Origin: an uncultured Sutterella sp.
Lineage (GTDB): Bacteria; Pseudomonadota; Gammaproteobacteria; Burkholderiales; Burkholderiaceae_F
Length of the DNA: 10,116 bases
Assembly (NCBI GenBank): GCA_934249275.1
Contig: CAKQKT010000071.1
Span: 1-10,116 of the forward strand
Reading direction: 5' to 3'
The notes under the pieces were generated by a model. That model was not told the origin of the DNA and did no database searches. It saw nothing but the letters and a program-made list of their open reading frames with translations. Numbering within the stretch: the first letter of the stretch is position 1; every line of letters starts with the position of its first letter. The position numbers were made by a program, and so were the translations under genes. This document shows positions 1 to 7,290 of the stretch, piece after piece.

Positions 1-1457
1 CACGGAGCCTTTTCAGCAAGCTGCTCGGCCACGGCGGACGTGGCTTCGTTCATCATGCGCTGGTTGTAGGCGTGCAGATATTCGACGGCCTTGTCGTTCG
101 AAACCTTGAGGAGAGACTTGGCGCGGGCGGCAACTGCGGGAACGTCGTTCTTCCAGGCCGTTTCAAGCTTGTCGAACTCGGCGCGGACGGCCTTCATGTC
201 GTCGCGCTGGAAGTCGAACGTGTTGGCGGCGGCGACAAACGTCGTGACCGGCCAGGCGCCGTGCCAGCTGAAGTTCTTGGCCGTGCCCTTGAAGTGTTCG
301 GCCGTGGCCTGATCCCACGTCATGAAGGCGGCGCCTTCAGCCGGGCGGGCGAGCGGGAAGAACGGGATGAACGGCACTTCGCACGGACGGGAGAGCGCAC
401 GGTAGCCGGAGATGAGAAGCGGATTGTCGTTGAGTTCGTAGACTTCGGCTTCGTGCGTCGTGCCGCGGCAGATGCCGTAGCCGTTCGTATGAGACCACTC
501 GGCATCCTGCTCGAGCATGCCGTGTTCGTGCGTGCGAAGCAGATCTTCAACATCGGCAACGGTCCACTTCTTCTGGGCGATGGCGGAGTACGGGAACTTT
601 TCCGGATCCGTGATGTTCTCGCCGATGATCTTGTTCCAGGCGAGATTGTTGCGGGTGGCGTTCACTTCGGAAGCGCGGCGGGCGGCGGGAGCCACGGCGA
701 CGCGGAAGTTGAAGTCGCTGTAGACGCCTTCCTTGGCGGGCTTGTAGCGGCCGTTCTTGATGGCGCGCTCGATCATGCCCGGGGCCACGATCACGTTCTT
801 CGTGTCGGTGGCGTCAACCTTGTCCATCATGAAGTTGTTCGGGATATAGACGATTTCGTTGTCCTGAACGCGGCGGGCGACCCAGGTGTTGCCCTGATGG
901 ATGGCGATCTGCCAGGCTTCGTTCTTGTCGGCGACCGTGTAGGTGCGGCCCTGGGAGTTGTAGCCGTACTTGCCGAGAAGGTCGATGGCGATGTCGATGG
1001 CGTGGCGGGCGCTGGTGGCGCGTTCGGCCATCAGGCGGCGGATGCCGTAGCCGATGCCGCCGTCCTTGAGCGGCATGATGTCGTCTTCATAAATGCCCGA
1101 GCAGGCGTTCGAAACGATCACGACGCCGTTTTCATTGACGAAGCCGTCGGAGAAGGAGGCGCCCTTCGGGCTGTAGGTCTGGGACCAGAAGAAGCCGAAC
1201 GTCTTTTCAACCTGCGGGATGGAGGCGGCAGCCGGTTCGTACTTGATCATTTCGCCGGCCTGGTGCGTGGCGGCGGGAACCCAGTACTGAGCCGTCAGAA
1301 TGCGGCCGCCGTTGTCCTCGTTGTGGCCCACGAGAATGTTGCCGGTGGCGCTGGCATCCTTGCCGATGATGATCGTCGAGCAGGCGGATGCATTGAAGGC
1401 CATGGAGCCCATGGCGGCGCCGATTGCGAGAACGGCAAGCTTGGTCTTGAAATTCAT
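1..1457 (-). CDS. C69-family (U34) dipeptidase, exported, 3' end outside window
   Basis: A peptidase family C69 (PepD-type) dipeptidase, an N-terminal-nucleophile cysteine hydrolase that cleaves dipeptides. The first 25 residues (MNFKTKLAVLAIGAAMGSMA then FNASA) form a signal peptide. Cleavage after Ala25 would expose Cys26 at the head of CSTIIIGKDASATGNILVGH, followed by NEDNGG. This is the family's nucleophile block, in which the mature chain must begin with Cys. Further family-like stretches are GKYGYNSQGRTYTVADKNEA, the region around WVARRVQDNE, and RPCEVPFIPFFPLARP. The frame is open for 485 codons to the window edge, and family members are usually about 470-550 aa, so little is missing. 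The start is chosen because AAAGGA sits 7 nt upstream of the ATG. The gene begins 25 nt after the small upstream ORF with no terminator between, so co-transcription is likely. The site of action is probably the periplasm. There is no lipobox (no Leu at -3), so a lipoprotein is unlikely. Confidence 0.93.
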   Translation of the reverse strand, partial: MNFKTKLAVLAIGAAMGSMAFNASACSTIIIGKDASATGNILVGHNEDNGGRILTAQYWVPAATHQAGEMIKYEPAAASIPQVEKTFGFFWSQTYSPKGASFSDGFVNENGVVIVSNACSGIYEDDIMPLKDGGIGYGIRRLMAERATSARHAIDIAIDLLGKYGYNSQGRTYTVADKNEAWQIAIHQGNTWVARRVQDNEIVYIPNNFMMDKVDATDTKNVIVAPGMIERAIKNGRYKPAKEGVYSDFNFRVAVAPAARRASEVNATRNNLAWNKIIGENITDPEKFPYSAIAQKKWTVADVEDLLRTHEHGMLEQDAEWSHTNGYGICRGTTHEAEVYELNDNPLLISGYRALSRPCEVPFIPFFPLARPAEGAAFMTWDQATAEHFKGTAKNFSWHGAWPVTTFVAAANTFDFQRDDMKAVRAEFDKLETAWKNDVPAVAARAKSLLKVSNDKAVEYLHAYNQRMMNEATSAVAEQLAEKAP

Positions 1458-1482
1458 GATGTTTTTCCTTTATGAAAAATGC

Positions 1483-1686
1483 TTACTTGATGACGGCGAC
1501 CGTATCCATGGAAGAGATGCGCTTGTCGCCGACATAGCCGTAAAGCCAGACGTCATGGAGCGACGTGCCGGCCACCAGGCGCTTGGCAACGTCCTTCTGC
1601 ACGAAGGTGAAGACAGCGTCGGTCAGGCCGTCGCCGTTGACGTCCTTGTAGGTCACCCTGACGGCCTGGTCAAGATCGTCGGCCAT
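1483..1686 (-). CDS. Small ORF with a DVNGDGLTD Ca-binding-like loop; possibly the 3' remnant of a larger gene
   Basis: A 67-aa ORF (MADDLDQAVRVTYK to MDTVAVIK) whose product I do not recognise. It contains DVNGDGLTDAVF, a DxNxDG loop of the kind found in EF-hand, dockerin and FG-GAP proteins, in a short beta-rich domain ending LYGYVGDKRISSMDTVAVIK. Domains of this style usually form the C-terminus of a longer secreted protein. The coding-like frame continues upstream of the ATG to 1737 (KEFWLGAGRANVPNRIL) and then meets TGA at 1740-1738, four bases past the TAA of the S8 gene. A strong Shine-Dalgarno-like AAAGGAG lies at 1738-1732 but has no in-frame start codon at normal distance, and the ATG used here is 45 nt further on. 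The ORF has no signal peptide. It could be a genuine small gene or the surviving tail of a deleted one; I favour the remnant. Confidence 0.5.
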   Translation of the reverse strand: MADDLDQAVRVTYKDVNGDGLTDAVFTFVQKDVAKRLVAGTSLHDVWLYGYVGDKRISSMDTVAVIK

Positions 1687-1741
1687 CAGGATGCGGTTGG
1701 GAACATTGGCGCGGCCTGCGCCGAGCCAGAACTCCTTTCAG

Positions 1742-4150
1742 TTATTTGGCCTTGACGACGAGCTCGACTTCGTTGCCGAGCATGTTGTAGAGGTCCGTCA
1801 GTTCTTCGCGCGTAGCGCTCAAGACTTCCTCAAAGGCGACGCCCCGGCCGGCAGCTTCGAGATCGGCCGCGATGGCGCGTTCGGCGTCGGTTTTGGCGAC
1901 GGAGTTAAGCGAGACGGATTCGTCGCGCTTGATCGTCACCTTGACGAGCGTCTTTCCGGCGGACTTCGCCGTTTCGACCGTCGTCTTGAAGAAGACGAGC
2001 GAATCGTCGGCCTTCACAAGGTCAAGTCCTTCGACGGAGGCCGCTGCAAGCGTGCCGGTCACGGGCTTCCCGTTGTAGACAGCCTTGAGGTCGGCGTCGG
2101 AGAGCGCGATCACGGCGCCCTTCTTGAAGACCACCTTGCCGGCCTTCACCGTCTCGCCGGCCGCCACGAGAAGCGTGCCGCCGTTGTTGACGCTGATGTC
2201 GGCGAGATGCGTGCCCTTGGCCTTCAATTCACCCTTCTTCGTCAACTCGTCGTTGTACTTGGCGAGGAGGCCGAATCTGCCGCCGTTGACTTCGACGGCC
2301 TTCGTGCCGAAGGATTCGGTAAAGCCAAGGAGCGTGCCGCCCTCGACGGTCGTGCCGCCTTCATAGGTATTGTCGCCCGTGAGCACCAGCGTGCCTTCGC
2401 CGCGCTTGACGAGGGAGCCGCGATAGAGACCGCCGTCGATGCGCTTCTGAACGGCTTCTGCACGCAGCTTGTAGTAGTCGGCGCGCCACTTCTTCGCATC
2501 GTCGAGCGAGATGATGTGGTTGGTGTCGTCATCGTCGCCGTCGCGAACGACGAAACCCTCGCCCAGCGTGTAGCCGCCGCCCGCCTCAATCTTCGTGCCG
2601 TTGGCGGATGCGGCCATCCAGGCCTTGTCCTCGCGCTCGCGCTGCTTCAGGGCAATGTCGGAGATGTCGTTCGTCCAGACGTCGAGCGAGTTCGCGTCCA
2701 TGTCGTAGTCGAAACGGCCGAAGAGCTGGCCCGGGCCGTAGAGGGCCTTGTCTAGATCAGGCATACCCCAGCCGAAGCGGACGTCGACTTCACCCTCGGG
2801 CGCCGTCCAGCTCGTGAAGTTCGAGCCGTCCTTGTTCTTGTGGGTGGCCGTCGTGAAGAGCACGTTGCGCACCTGGATCGCGTTCATCTGCTCATAGCGC
2901 GGCATGAGGACGCCGATGCAGGCCGTAACGTGGGGAGCGGCGGAAGACGTGCCGTTCGCGGTCTTGTAGATGGGCTTGCCGAAGTCCGGGGACTTCTTGT
3001 CGGCATTGAGGCGCGGGCTGATGATGCGGTCGGCAGGACCGGAAATGGTCCACCACTTGCCGGTGCCGGCTTCATTGAAGTCCTTGCGCAGATCGATCTT
3101 GCCGAGCGGCTTGACGCGGTTGTTGAGGTCATCGCGGTTTTCAAGGCGAACGCCCGCAACGGCAATCCAGTTGTCTTCGGCTTCGGGATTGAAGTACGGA
3201 TAGTTCGGGCGATAGAACGGGTTTTCCATGTCGCGGTTGCCGGTCGTCATGACCTGCACGACGTTCGTGCCCTTGACGGCTTCCCATGCGCCGTCGACGA
3301 AGGACGGCGTGCCGTTGTACTTCTTGTTCGAGTAGAAGTATTCGTATTCGGAATCCGCTACGGTGCGGGCCGTCAGATGGATGGCGGTCTTGCCGCCGTC
3401 GGCGCCGACGACGCCCTTCTGTTCGACGATGCGGACGTTGGTGCCGAAGGAATTGTTGATCACGCCGCCGCGCTTGGCGCCGTTCGTGGCGACGAGGTCG
3501 TCTGCCAGCGCCTTCCAGCCGGCATAGAAGAAGTCATGATCGAGGAACGGACCGTAGTTCGTGTTGTCAGTGCCGCCGGAGTTGCCCGACACGATGTCGG
3601 CGGCCCAGGCTACGCCGTGCGTGCCGTAGCCGTCGCGGTTGGCGCCCATCACGCCGGTCACGCCGGAGCCGTGGGCGTCATTGAATTCGGGCATCCAGCC
3701 GCCGTTGACGTCGTACTTGTCGCCCTTCCTGTATTCGCCCTTGTCGCCGTCCTGCTGCGGATAGCGGAAGCCCGACGAGCCGTAGGTGCCCGTCACGTGC
3801 GTGACGGTGATGCGCGGCGTGTTGAGTTCGGGATGGCTCTGAAGAACGCCGGAGTCCATGACGGCGATCTTGATGCCCTTGCCGTTGTAGCCCATGGCGT
3901 AGGCGGAGGAAGCGTTGATGGCCTCAAGGCCCCACTGCTTCTTGTATTCGACGCTTTCCCAGGATGACTTGTCGCCAAGCTTGCCCTCTTCAACATAGGC
4001 AGCCTGCGCGAAAGTGCCGCACAGCATTGAGGCCGCTGCGACGGCGAGCACAAGCGCGGATTTTCCTCGGTTGTGAGACTTGTGCGCTTCGTTTGAAGCA
4101 ATGTACTGTCCGCGAGCTGCGTTCCAGACGGTTTTGTAAATGTGGTTCAT
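1742..4150 (-). CDS. S8 (subtilisin-like) serine protease with autotransporter passenger features but no beta-barrel
   Basis: An 802-aa secreted subtilase. Residues 1-51 form an extended signal peptide (ESPR): MNHIYKTVWNAARGQYIASN, then a hydrophobic core and the AQA-A cleavage site. This type is typical of type V secretion. The peptidase S8 domain spans about 75-470. Its triad is Asp99 (IAVMDSG), His160 (DAHGSGVTG) and Ser402 (ANGTSSAAPHV), with oxyanion Asn232 (NNSFG), and the domain closes with FGWGMPDLDKAL. A passenger-associated transport repeat lies near 583-610 (RGEGTLVLTGDNTYEGGTTV), and a linker follows to LSATREELTDLYNMLGNEVE. In classical autotransporters a barrel of about 270 residues follows this point, but here a TAA ends the protein. 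I chose the ATG at 4150 because it begins the ESPR and has AAGGA (4164-4160) 9 nt upstream. The upstream in-frame extension to 4270 crosses a hairpin. All catalytic residues are present, so protease activity is expected. The export route past the outer membrane is unclear. Confidence 0.92.
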   Translation of the reverse strand: MNHIYKTVWNAARGQYIASNEAHKSHNRGKSALVLAVAAASMLCGTFAQAAYVEEGKLGDKSSWESVEYKKQWGLEAINASSAYAMGYNGKGIKIAVMDSGVLQSHPELNTPRITVTHVTGTYGSSGFRYPQQDGDKGEYRKGDKYDVNGGWMPEFNDAHGSGVTGVMGANRDGYGTHGVAWAADIVSGNSGGTDNTNYGPFLDHDFFYAGWKALADDLVATNGAKRGGVINNSFGTNVRIVEQKGVVGADGGKTAIHLTARTVADSEYEYFYSNKKYNGTPSFVDGAWEAVKGTNVVQVMTTGNRDMENPFYRPNYPYFNPEAEDNWIAVAGVRLENRDDLNNRVKPLGKIDLRKDFNEAGTGKWWTISGPADRIISPRLNADKKSPDFGKPIYKTANGTSSAAPHVTACIGVLMPRYEQMNAIQVRNVLFTTATHKNKDGSNFTSWTAPEGEVDVRFGWGMPDLDKALYGPGQLFGRFDYDMDANSLDVWTNDISDIALKQREREDKAWMAASANGTKIEAGGGYTLGEGFVVRDGDDDDTNHIISLDDAKKWRADYYKLRAEAVQKRIDGGLYRGSLVKRGEGTLVLTGDNTYEGGTTVEGGTLLGFTESFGTKAVEVNGGRFGLLAKYNDELTKKGELKAKGTHLADISVNNGGTLLVAAGETVKAGKVVFKKGAVIALSDADLKAVYNGKPVTGTLAAASVEGLDLVKADDSLVFFKTTVETAKSAGKTLVKVTIKRDESVSLNSVAKTDAERAIAADLEAAGRGVAFEEVLSATREELTDLYNMLGNEVELVVKAK

Positions 4151-4168
4151 CCTGGTTGGTCCTTGAAT

Positions 4169-4226
4169 AAAAAAAGGTCGAGTCTGAAGAAGCCCCGCCG
4201 GCCCCTTTCCTGCCGGCGAGGCTCCT
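4169..4226 (-). terminator. Rho-independent-like terminator downstream of the porin gene
   Basis: On the minus strand, arms 4226-4212 and 4202-4188 form a stem of 15 pairs (two G-T wobbles) around a 9-nt loop, with a very GC-rich core (GCCTCGCCGGC against GCCGGCGGGGC). A run of seven T (4175-4169) follows after a 12-nt spacer. The spacer is longer than ideal, so this may be a leaky terminator or an mRNA-stabilising hairpin. It lies between the porin stop codon and the S8 start. Confidence 0.55.
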
Positions 4227-4232
4227 GTTGAA

Positions 4233-4261
4233 GCGAATCCGTTGACAGGAAGCGGATTCGC
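4233..4261. repeat. Perfect 9-bp inverted repeat just after the porin stop codon
   Basis: GCGAATCCG (4233-4241) and CGGATTCGC (4253-4261) are perfect reverse complements separated by 11 nt. The repeat starts 8 nt after the porin TAA, upstream (in the transcript) of the larger 4226-4188 hairpin. No T-run follows it directly. It probably contributes to porin mRNA 3'-end formation or stability, or it could bind a regulator of the S8 gene. Confidence 0.5.
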
Positions 4262-4269
4262 GAAAGCCA

Positions 4270-5394
4270 TTAGAAGACGTAGGCCAAGCCGACGTAGGCC
4301 TGATAGGTGTCGCGGGCCGCATCACCCTTCTTGTCCTTGGCGGCGGAGCCGGATGCGTCGCTGTAGCTGTTGCCCACATAGGCCGTCACGCCCTTGGCCA
4401 ACGAGTATTCATACACGGCGGCATAAATCGTTCGCTGGAAGTCAACGTCGGAATTGTTGGAAAGTTCGCCGTTGAAGTGCTGGACGTCGGCCATGAACTT
4501 GTGAGCGCCGCTCTTGTATTCGGCCCCGATCACGCCGGAGTAGCCGTCCCATCCGCGTTCCTTGTCGGCTGCGGTGGCGCCCGTGGCATTCTTGACCGCG
4601 AGCTTGGCGCCCGTCGCCCAGTCCGTCTGATAGCCGGCGCCGGCGCGCAGGCGCAGAGCCGGCGTCATCTGATACCAGCCGCCGACCTGATAGGCACGCG
4701 CATCGGCGTTGGCCTTGCCCGTCGTTGTGTCATGGGCCATGTCGACATTGGCAAACGTCAGAGCGAGGAACAGGTTTTCAACTTCGTAGTTGACGGCGGC
4801 CGAAAACGTATGCTGCTTTTCCTGCCATTTGTAGCCGTTGCCATCGTCATCCTCTTCCGCCTTGTCGCCGGTGGAGTAGCTCAAGCCGAACTTCAGATTG
4901 TTGATCTTGGGCGAGACGTAGTGAATGCCGTTGTTGACGCGGTCCGAGTTGGCAAACGTCGTGGTAACGGAGGACTGCGAGTAGGAAGTGCCCATCACGT
5001 CAAACTTGGAGACGCCCATGCCGTACGGTGCGGCGGAGGACTGAACCCCGCCTGTACGACCCGCACCGATTTCACCCCAGGGCCCCTTGACGGCAAGGAT
5101 GGCGCGGCGGTTGAAAAGCGTGTTGGCAGAACTGAAATAGCCGGTATCAAGCTTGAAGCCGTTTTCCAGATAAACCTTGACCATGCAGCCGTTGCCGAGA
5201 TCTTCCTTGATGTTGAAGCCGATACGCGGTGCGGACTTGTTGTTGGTCATCGACAGCGAGTCGTCCTGGCCTGACATGTTTTCGTATCTCAGGCCCGAGT
5301 CGACGCGGCCGTAAATCTGAATATCGGCAGCGGAAGCCGATGCGGCGGCCGCAGCGGCAAAAGCCACGGCCAGCGCGATTTTCTTGATTTGCAT
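4270..5394 (-). CDS. Gram-negative general porin (Burkholderiales type), 374 aa
   Basis: An outer-membrane trimeric beta-barrel porin allowing passive diffusion of small hydrophilic solutes. MQIKKIALAVAFAAAAAASA followed by SA is a signal peptide, with mature ADIQIYGRVDSGLRY beginning the first strand. Family-like stretches are APRIGFNIKEDLGNGCMVKV (about 55-74, the counterpart of the usual SRFGFKGSEDLGNG block), FNRRAILAVKGPWGEIGAGR, and alternating amphipathic strands throughout. The chain ends TYQAYVGLAYVF, with the C-terminal Phe expected of a BAM substrate. The length (about 350 mature residues) matches 16-stranded porins. The start has AAGGAG 8 nt upstream. A Cys in the GNGCMV strand is unusual for a porin. 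The gene lies 86 nt after the M3 peptidase gene and is followed by hairpins and a T-run. Placement among peptidase genes suggests, by inference, a role in uptake of peptides or amino acids; ion or substrate selectivity cannot be read from the sequence. Confidence 0.94.
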   Translation of the reverse strand: MQIKKIALAVAFAAAAAASASAADIQIYGRVDSGLRYENMSGQDDSLSMTNNKSAPRIGFNIKEDLGNGCMVKVYLENGFKLDTGYFSSANTLFNRRAILAVKGPWGEIGAGRTGGVQSSAAPYGMGVSKFDVMGTSYSQSSVTTTFANSDRVNNGIHYVSPKINNLKFGLSYSTGDKAEEDDDGNGYKWQEKQHTFSAAVNYEVENLFLALTFANVDMAHDTTTGKANADARAYQVGGWYQMTPALRLRAGAGYQTDWATGAKLAVKNATGATAADKERGWDGYSGVIGAEYKSGAHKFMADVQHFNGELSNNSDVDFQRTIYAAVYEYSLAKGVTAYVGNSYSDASGSAAKDKKGDAARDTYQAYVGLAYVF

Positions 5395-5415
5395 GACAAA
5401 AACTCCTTGTGGAAT

Positions 5416-5473
5416 CCGGCAATCCTCATCAGCCGCGGATCCTGTGCGGCGGAAGCTTCAGTTGATTGCCCGG
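5416..5473. repeat. Nested inverted repeat filling the M3-porin gap
   Basis: The outer arms are CCGGCAATC (5416-5424) and GATTGCCCGG (5464-5473): nine pairs with one bulged base. An inner stem of GCCGC (5432-5436) with GCGGC (5446-5450) and a 9-nt loop sits inside. In the minus-strand transcript the structure begins about 7 nt after the M3 stop and ends before the porin ribosome-binding site. There is no T-run directly after it. It may be a leader or an intercistronic stability element. Confidence 0.4.
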
Positions 5474-5480
5474 TTTGGTC

Positions 5481-7277
5481 TTAATAGTTGTGCTCGGCAA
5501 CAAGTCGAGCAAAGTCGTCTGAAGATTGCTTGACGGACTGCATGGCGCCTTCCCAGAAGGCCGGATCGGCGGCATCGGCGCCGAAATGCACCCGTATGAT
5601 TTCGTCCACGGTCATGCGGCCCGTATCGCGCAGCATGGCGGTGTAGAAGTCGTAGAAGGCGTCGCCTCGAACTTCCCATTCGCGCATCAGGGCCTGACTC
5701 ATCAGGTAGCCGACGGTGTACGGGTAGTTGTAGATGAACTGGTCCGTCTTGTAGTAGTGAAGCTTGTGCGCCCAGAGCCAGGTGTCGGGCGTGACGTCTT
5801 CGCCGTACCAGCGCCTCCAGGTTTCGGTCATGAGGCTGCAGCAGCGCTCCGCCGGGACAACGCCGCGGCGGCGCTCTTCGAGGAACGCAAGCTCGAACTC
5901 CATGCGGACCATGGTGTTGAGGAGGAAGTTGGCGCCGCTGCGGGATTCCTGCCAGAGCATCTTGAAGCGCTCGTCACCCCGAGCCTCCTCAAGGAGGACC
6001 TTGCGAATGACGGCTTCGTTGAAGTTGCTGGCCGTTTCCGTCAGCGTCATCGGGAATTCGGTTTCAATCATCGGCAGATCGCGCATCGTCCAGTAATGGA
6101 AGGCGTGGCCGAGCTCGTGGCCCTGCTGAAGAACGGCGGTGATCGAACCCAGATAGGTCGAAAAAACACGCGGGATGCGGAATTCGTTGAAGCGTGAATA
6201 GAAGGCGCCGCCGACCTTCTTGTCGGAGGGTCTGGCGTCAAGCCACTTCTTCTCAAGCATCATGTCGATGAATTCGGACATGGCCGGATTGACTCTGCCG
6301 AGCGCGTCCTTGACGATCGCAATGCCCTCAGCGTAGCTCATCTTGCGGGGAACGCCGCCACCGGCTTCCGGAGCGGGAGCCATAATGTCGTAAAAGCCCA
6401 ACTTCCCGGTACCAAGAACCTTGGCACGCAGGCGAATGCCTTCGCGAACCCAGCCGATGTTGTTGAAGATGGCCGTGCGGATGGCGTCGAGCGCCTCGCG
6501 GCTCATGCGGTTCTGGGCCAGCGAGACGGAGAGCGGATCGGTCACGCCCGCACGGTCGAACCCGGCCAGGCGAATGCCGTGCAGCTCGTTGAGAAGCGCG
6601 GCGTAGAGATCGGCGTGGCGGCGGTACCAGTCGTCCATAGCTTCGCCGGTCGTGCGGCGAAGAACCGGATCGGGATCCCCCTTCAAAATAGCGATCAGCT
6701 TGGCGGCGCGGACGCGGACGGCCTCGCCCGAAGCCGACTTAGCCTCGAAATCGACCAGCTTCTGGAGAGACTTGTGAATCGTGCCGAGCGACATGAAGGC
6801 CTTGAGTTCGATGTCGGATACGAGCGAAGCGTCCGATTCGGAAAGCTTGTTGTGCCAGTCGCCGAAGCGTTCGCGAAGCGAGAACTTCCAGTGCGAGAAG
6901 GGCTTCTCCTGCCAGAGTGCGGCGTCCTCGGAAAGAGCGGCGAGCGCGGCAAAGAGCGGCGCAGCGGCGGCCTCGAGATCATGCTTCAGATCGTCCGTCA
7001 TGCTCATTGCTGCGGTCGAGGACGCATCCGTCACGTCCTTGGCGCCGAGGCACTTGGCAAAGGACCACATTGAGGACTGAAGCGTAAGGGCCTCCTCATA
7101 GGCGGACAGCGCCCGGGTGAGAATTTCGTCGGTCGCTTCGCCATTGAGCATGTCGGCGATGTCGGCTGTGAGCGCCTTCACGCGGGATTTGGAGCGCAGC
7201 CAACGGTCGTCGGTGAGACTGCCGTAGGCGTCGTCCATCTGCCACTCGGGCGTGTCGTTGATTTCAATGTTGCTCAT
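5481..7277 (-). CDS. M3-family zinc oligoendopeptidase (PepF-like), 598 aa
   Basis: A cytosolic zinc metallopeptidase that cuts oligopeptides. It has no signal peptide. The zinc site is complete: QGHELGHAFHYW holds the HExxH ligands His387 and His391 and the catalytic Glu388, and the third ligand Glu414 lies in TETASNFNE, 23 residues on, the usual M3 spacing. The helical N-terminal part (about 1-300) and the C-terminal HKLHYYKTDQFIYNYPYTVGYL block, with its substrate-binding His/Tyr residues, match the PepF/M3B subfamily, which is typically about 600 aa. The start has CGGAG 8 nt upstream and begins 13 nt after the carrier's stop codon, indicating an operon with it. Co-expression with a porin and an organic-acid carrier points to peptide catabolism. 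A divergent paralogue at 8924 onward aligns with it around the active site but has lost the zinc motif. Confidence 0.95.
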   Translation of the reverse strand: MSNIEINDTPEWQMDDAYGSLTDDRWLRSKSRVKALTADIADMLNGEATDEILTRALSAYEEALTLQSSMWSFAKCLGAKDVTDASSTAAMSMTDDLKHDLEAAAAPLFAALAALSEDAALWQEKPFSHWKFSLRERFGDWHNKLSESDASLVSDIELKAFMSLGTIHKSLQKLVDFEAKSASGEAVRVRAAKLIAILKGDPDPVLRRTTGEAMDDWYRRHADLYAALLNELHGIRLAGFDRAGVTDPLSVSLAQNRMSREALDAIRTAIFNNIGWVREGIRLRAKVLGTGKLGFYDIMAPAPEAGGGVPRKMSYAEGIAIVKDALGRVNPAMSEFIDMMLEKKWLDARPSDKKVGGAFYSRFNEFRIPRVFSTYLGSITAVLQQGHELGHAFHYWTMRDLPMIETEFPMTLTETASNFNEAVIRKVLLEEARGDERFKMLWQESRSGANFLLNTMVRMEFELAFLEERRRGVVPAERCCSLMTETWRRWYGEDVTPDTWLWAHKLHYYKTDQFIYNYPYTVGYLMSQALMREWEVRGDAFYDFYTAMLRDTGRMTVDEIIRVHFGADAADPAFWEGAMQSVKQSSDDFARLVAEHNY

Positions 7278-7290
7278 TTGACGGCTCCGT

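Noticed and set aside
72..1475. Long plus-strand open frame (467 codons) antisense to the C69 gene, and similar ones at 1691-2755, 2840-3967, 4477-5274 and 7987-8778
   Set aside because: They are shadows of GC-rich genes on the minus strand: low-complexity, Gly/Ala/Val/Asp/Arg-rich conceptual proteins with no family motifs, whereas the minus strand encodes recognisable enzymes with signal peptides and ribosome-binding sites.
1738..1744. A simple or programmed frameshift joining the S8 protease to the small downstream ORF
   Set aside because: TAA and TGA close both relevant frames within 7 nt, so a single frameshift at the junction cannot join them, and no slippery sequence or barrel-like sequence is present beyond.
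4151..4270. An earlier ATG at 4270 for the S8 protease
   Set aside because: It would overlap the porin stop codon, translate through two hairpins, and bury the ESPR signal peptide 40 residues inside the protein.
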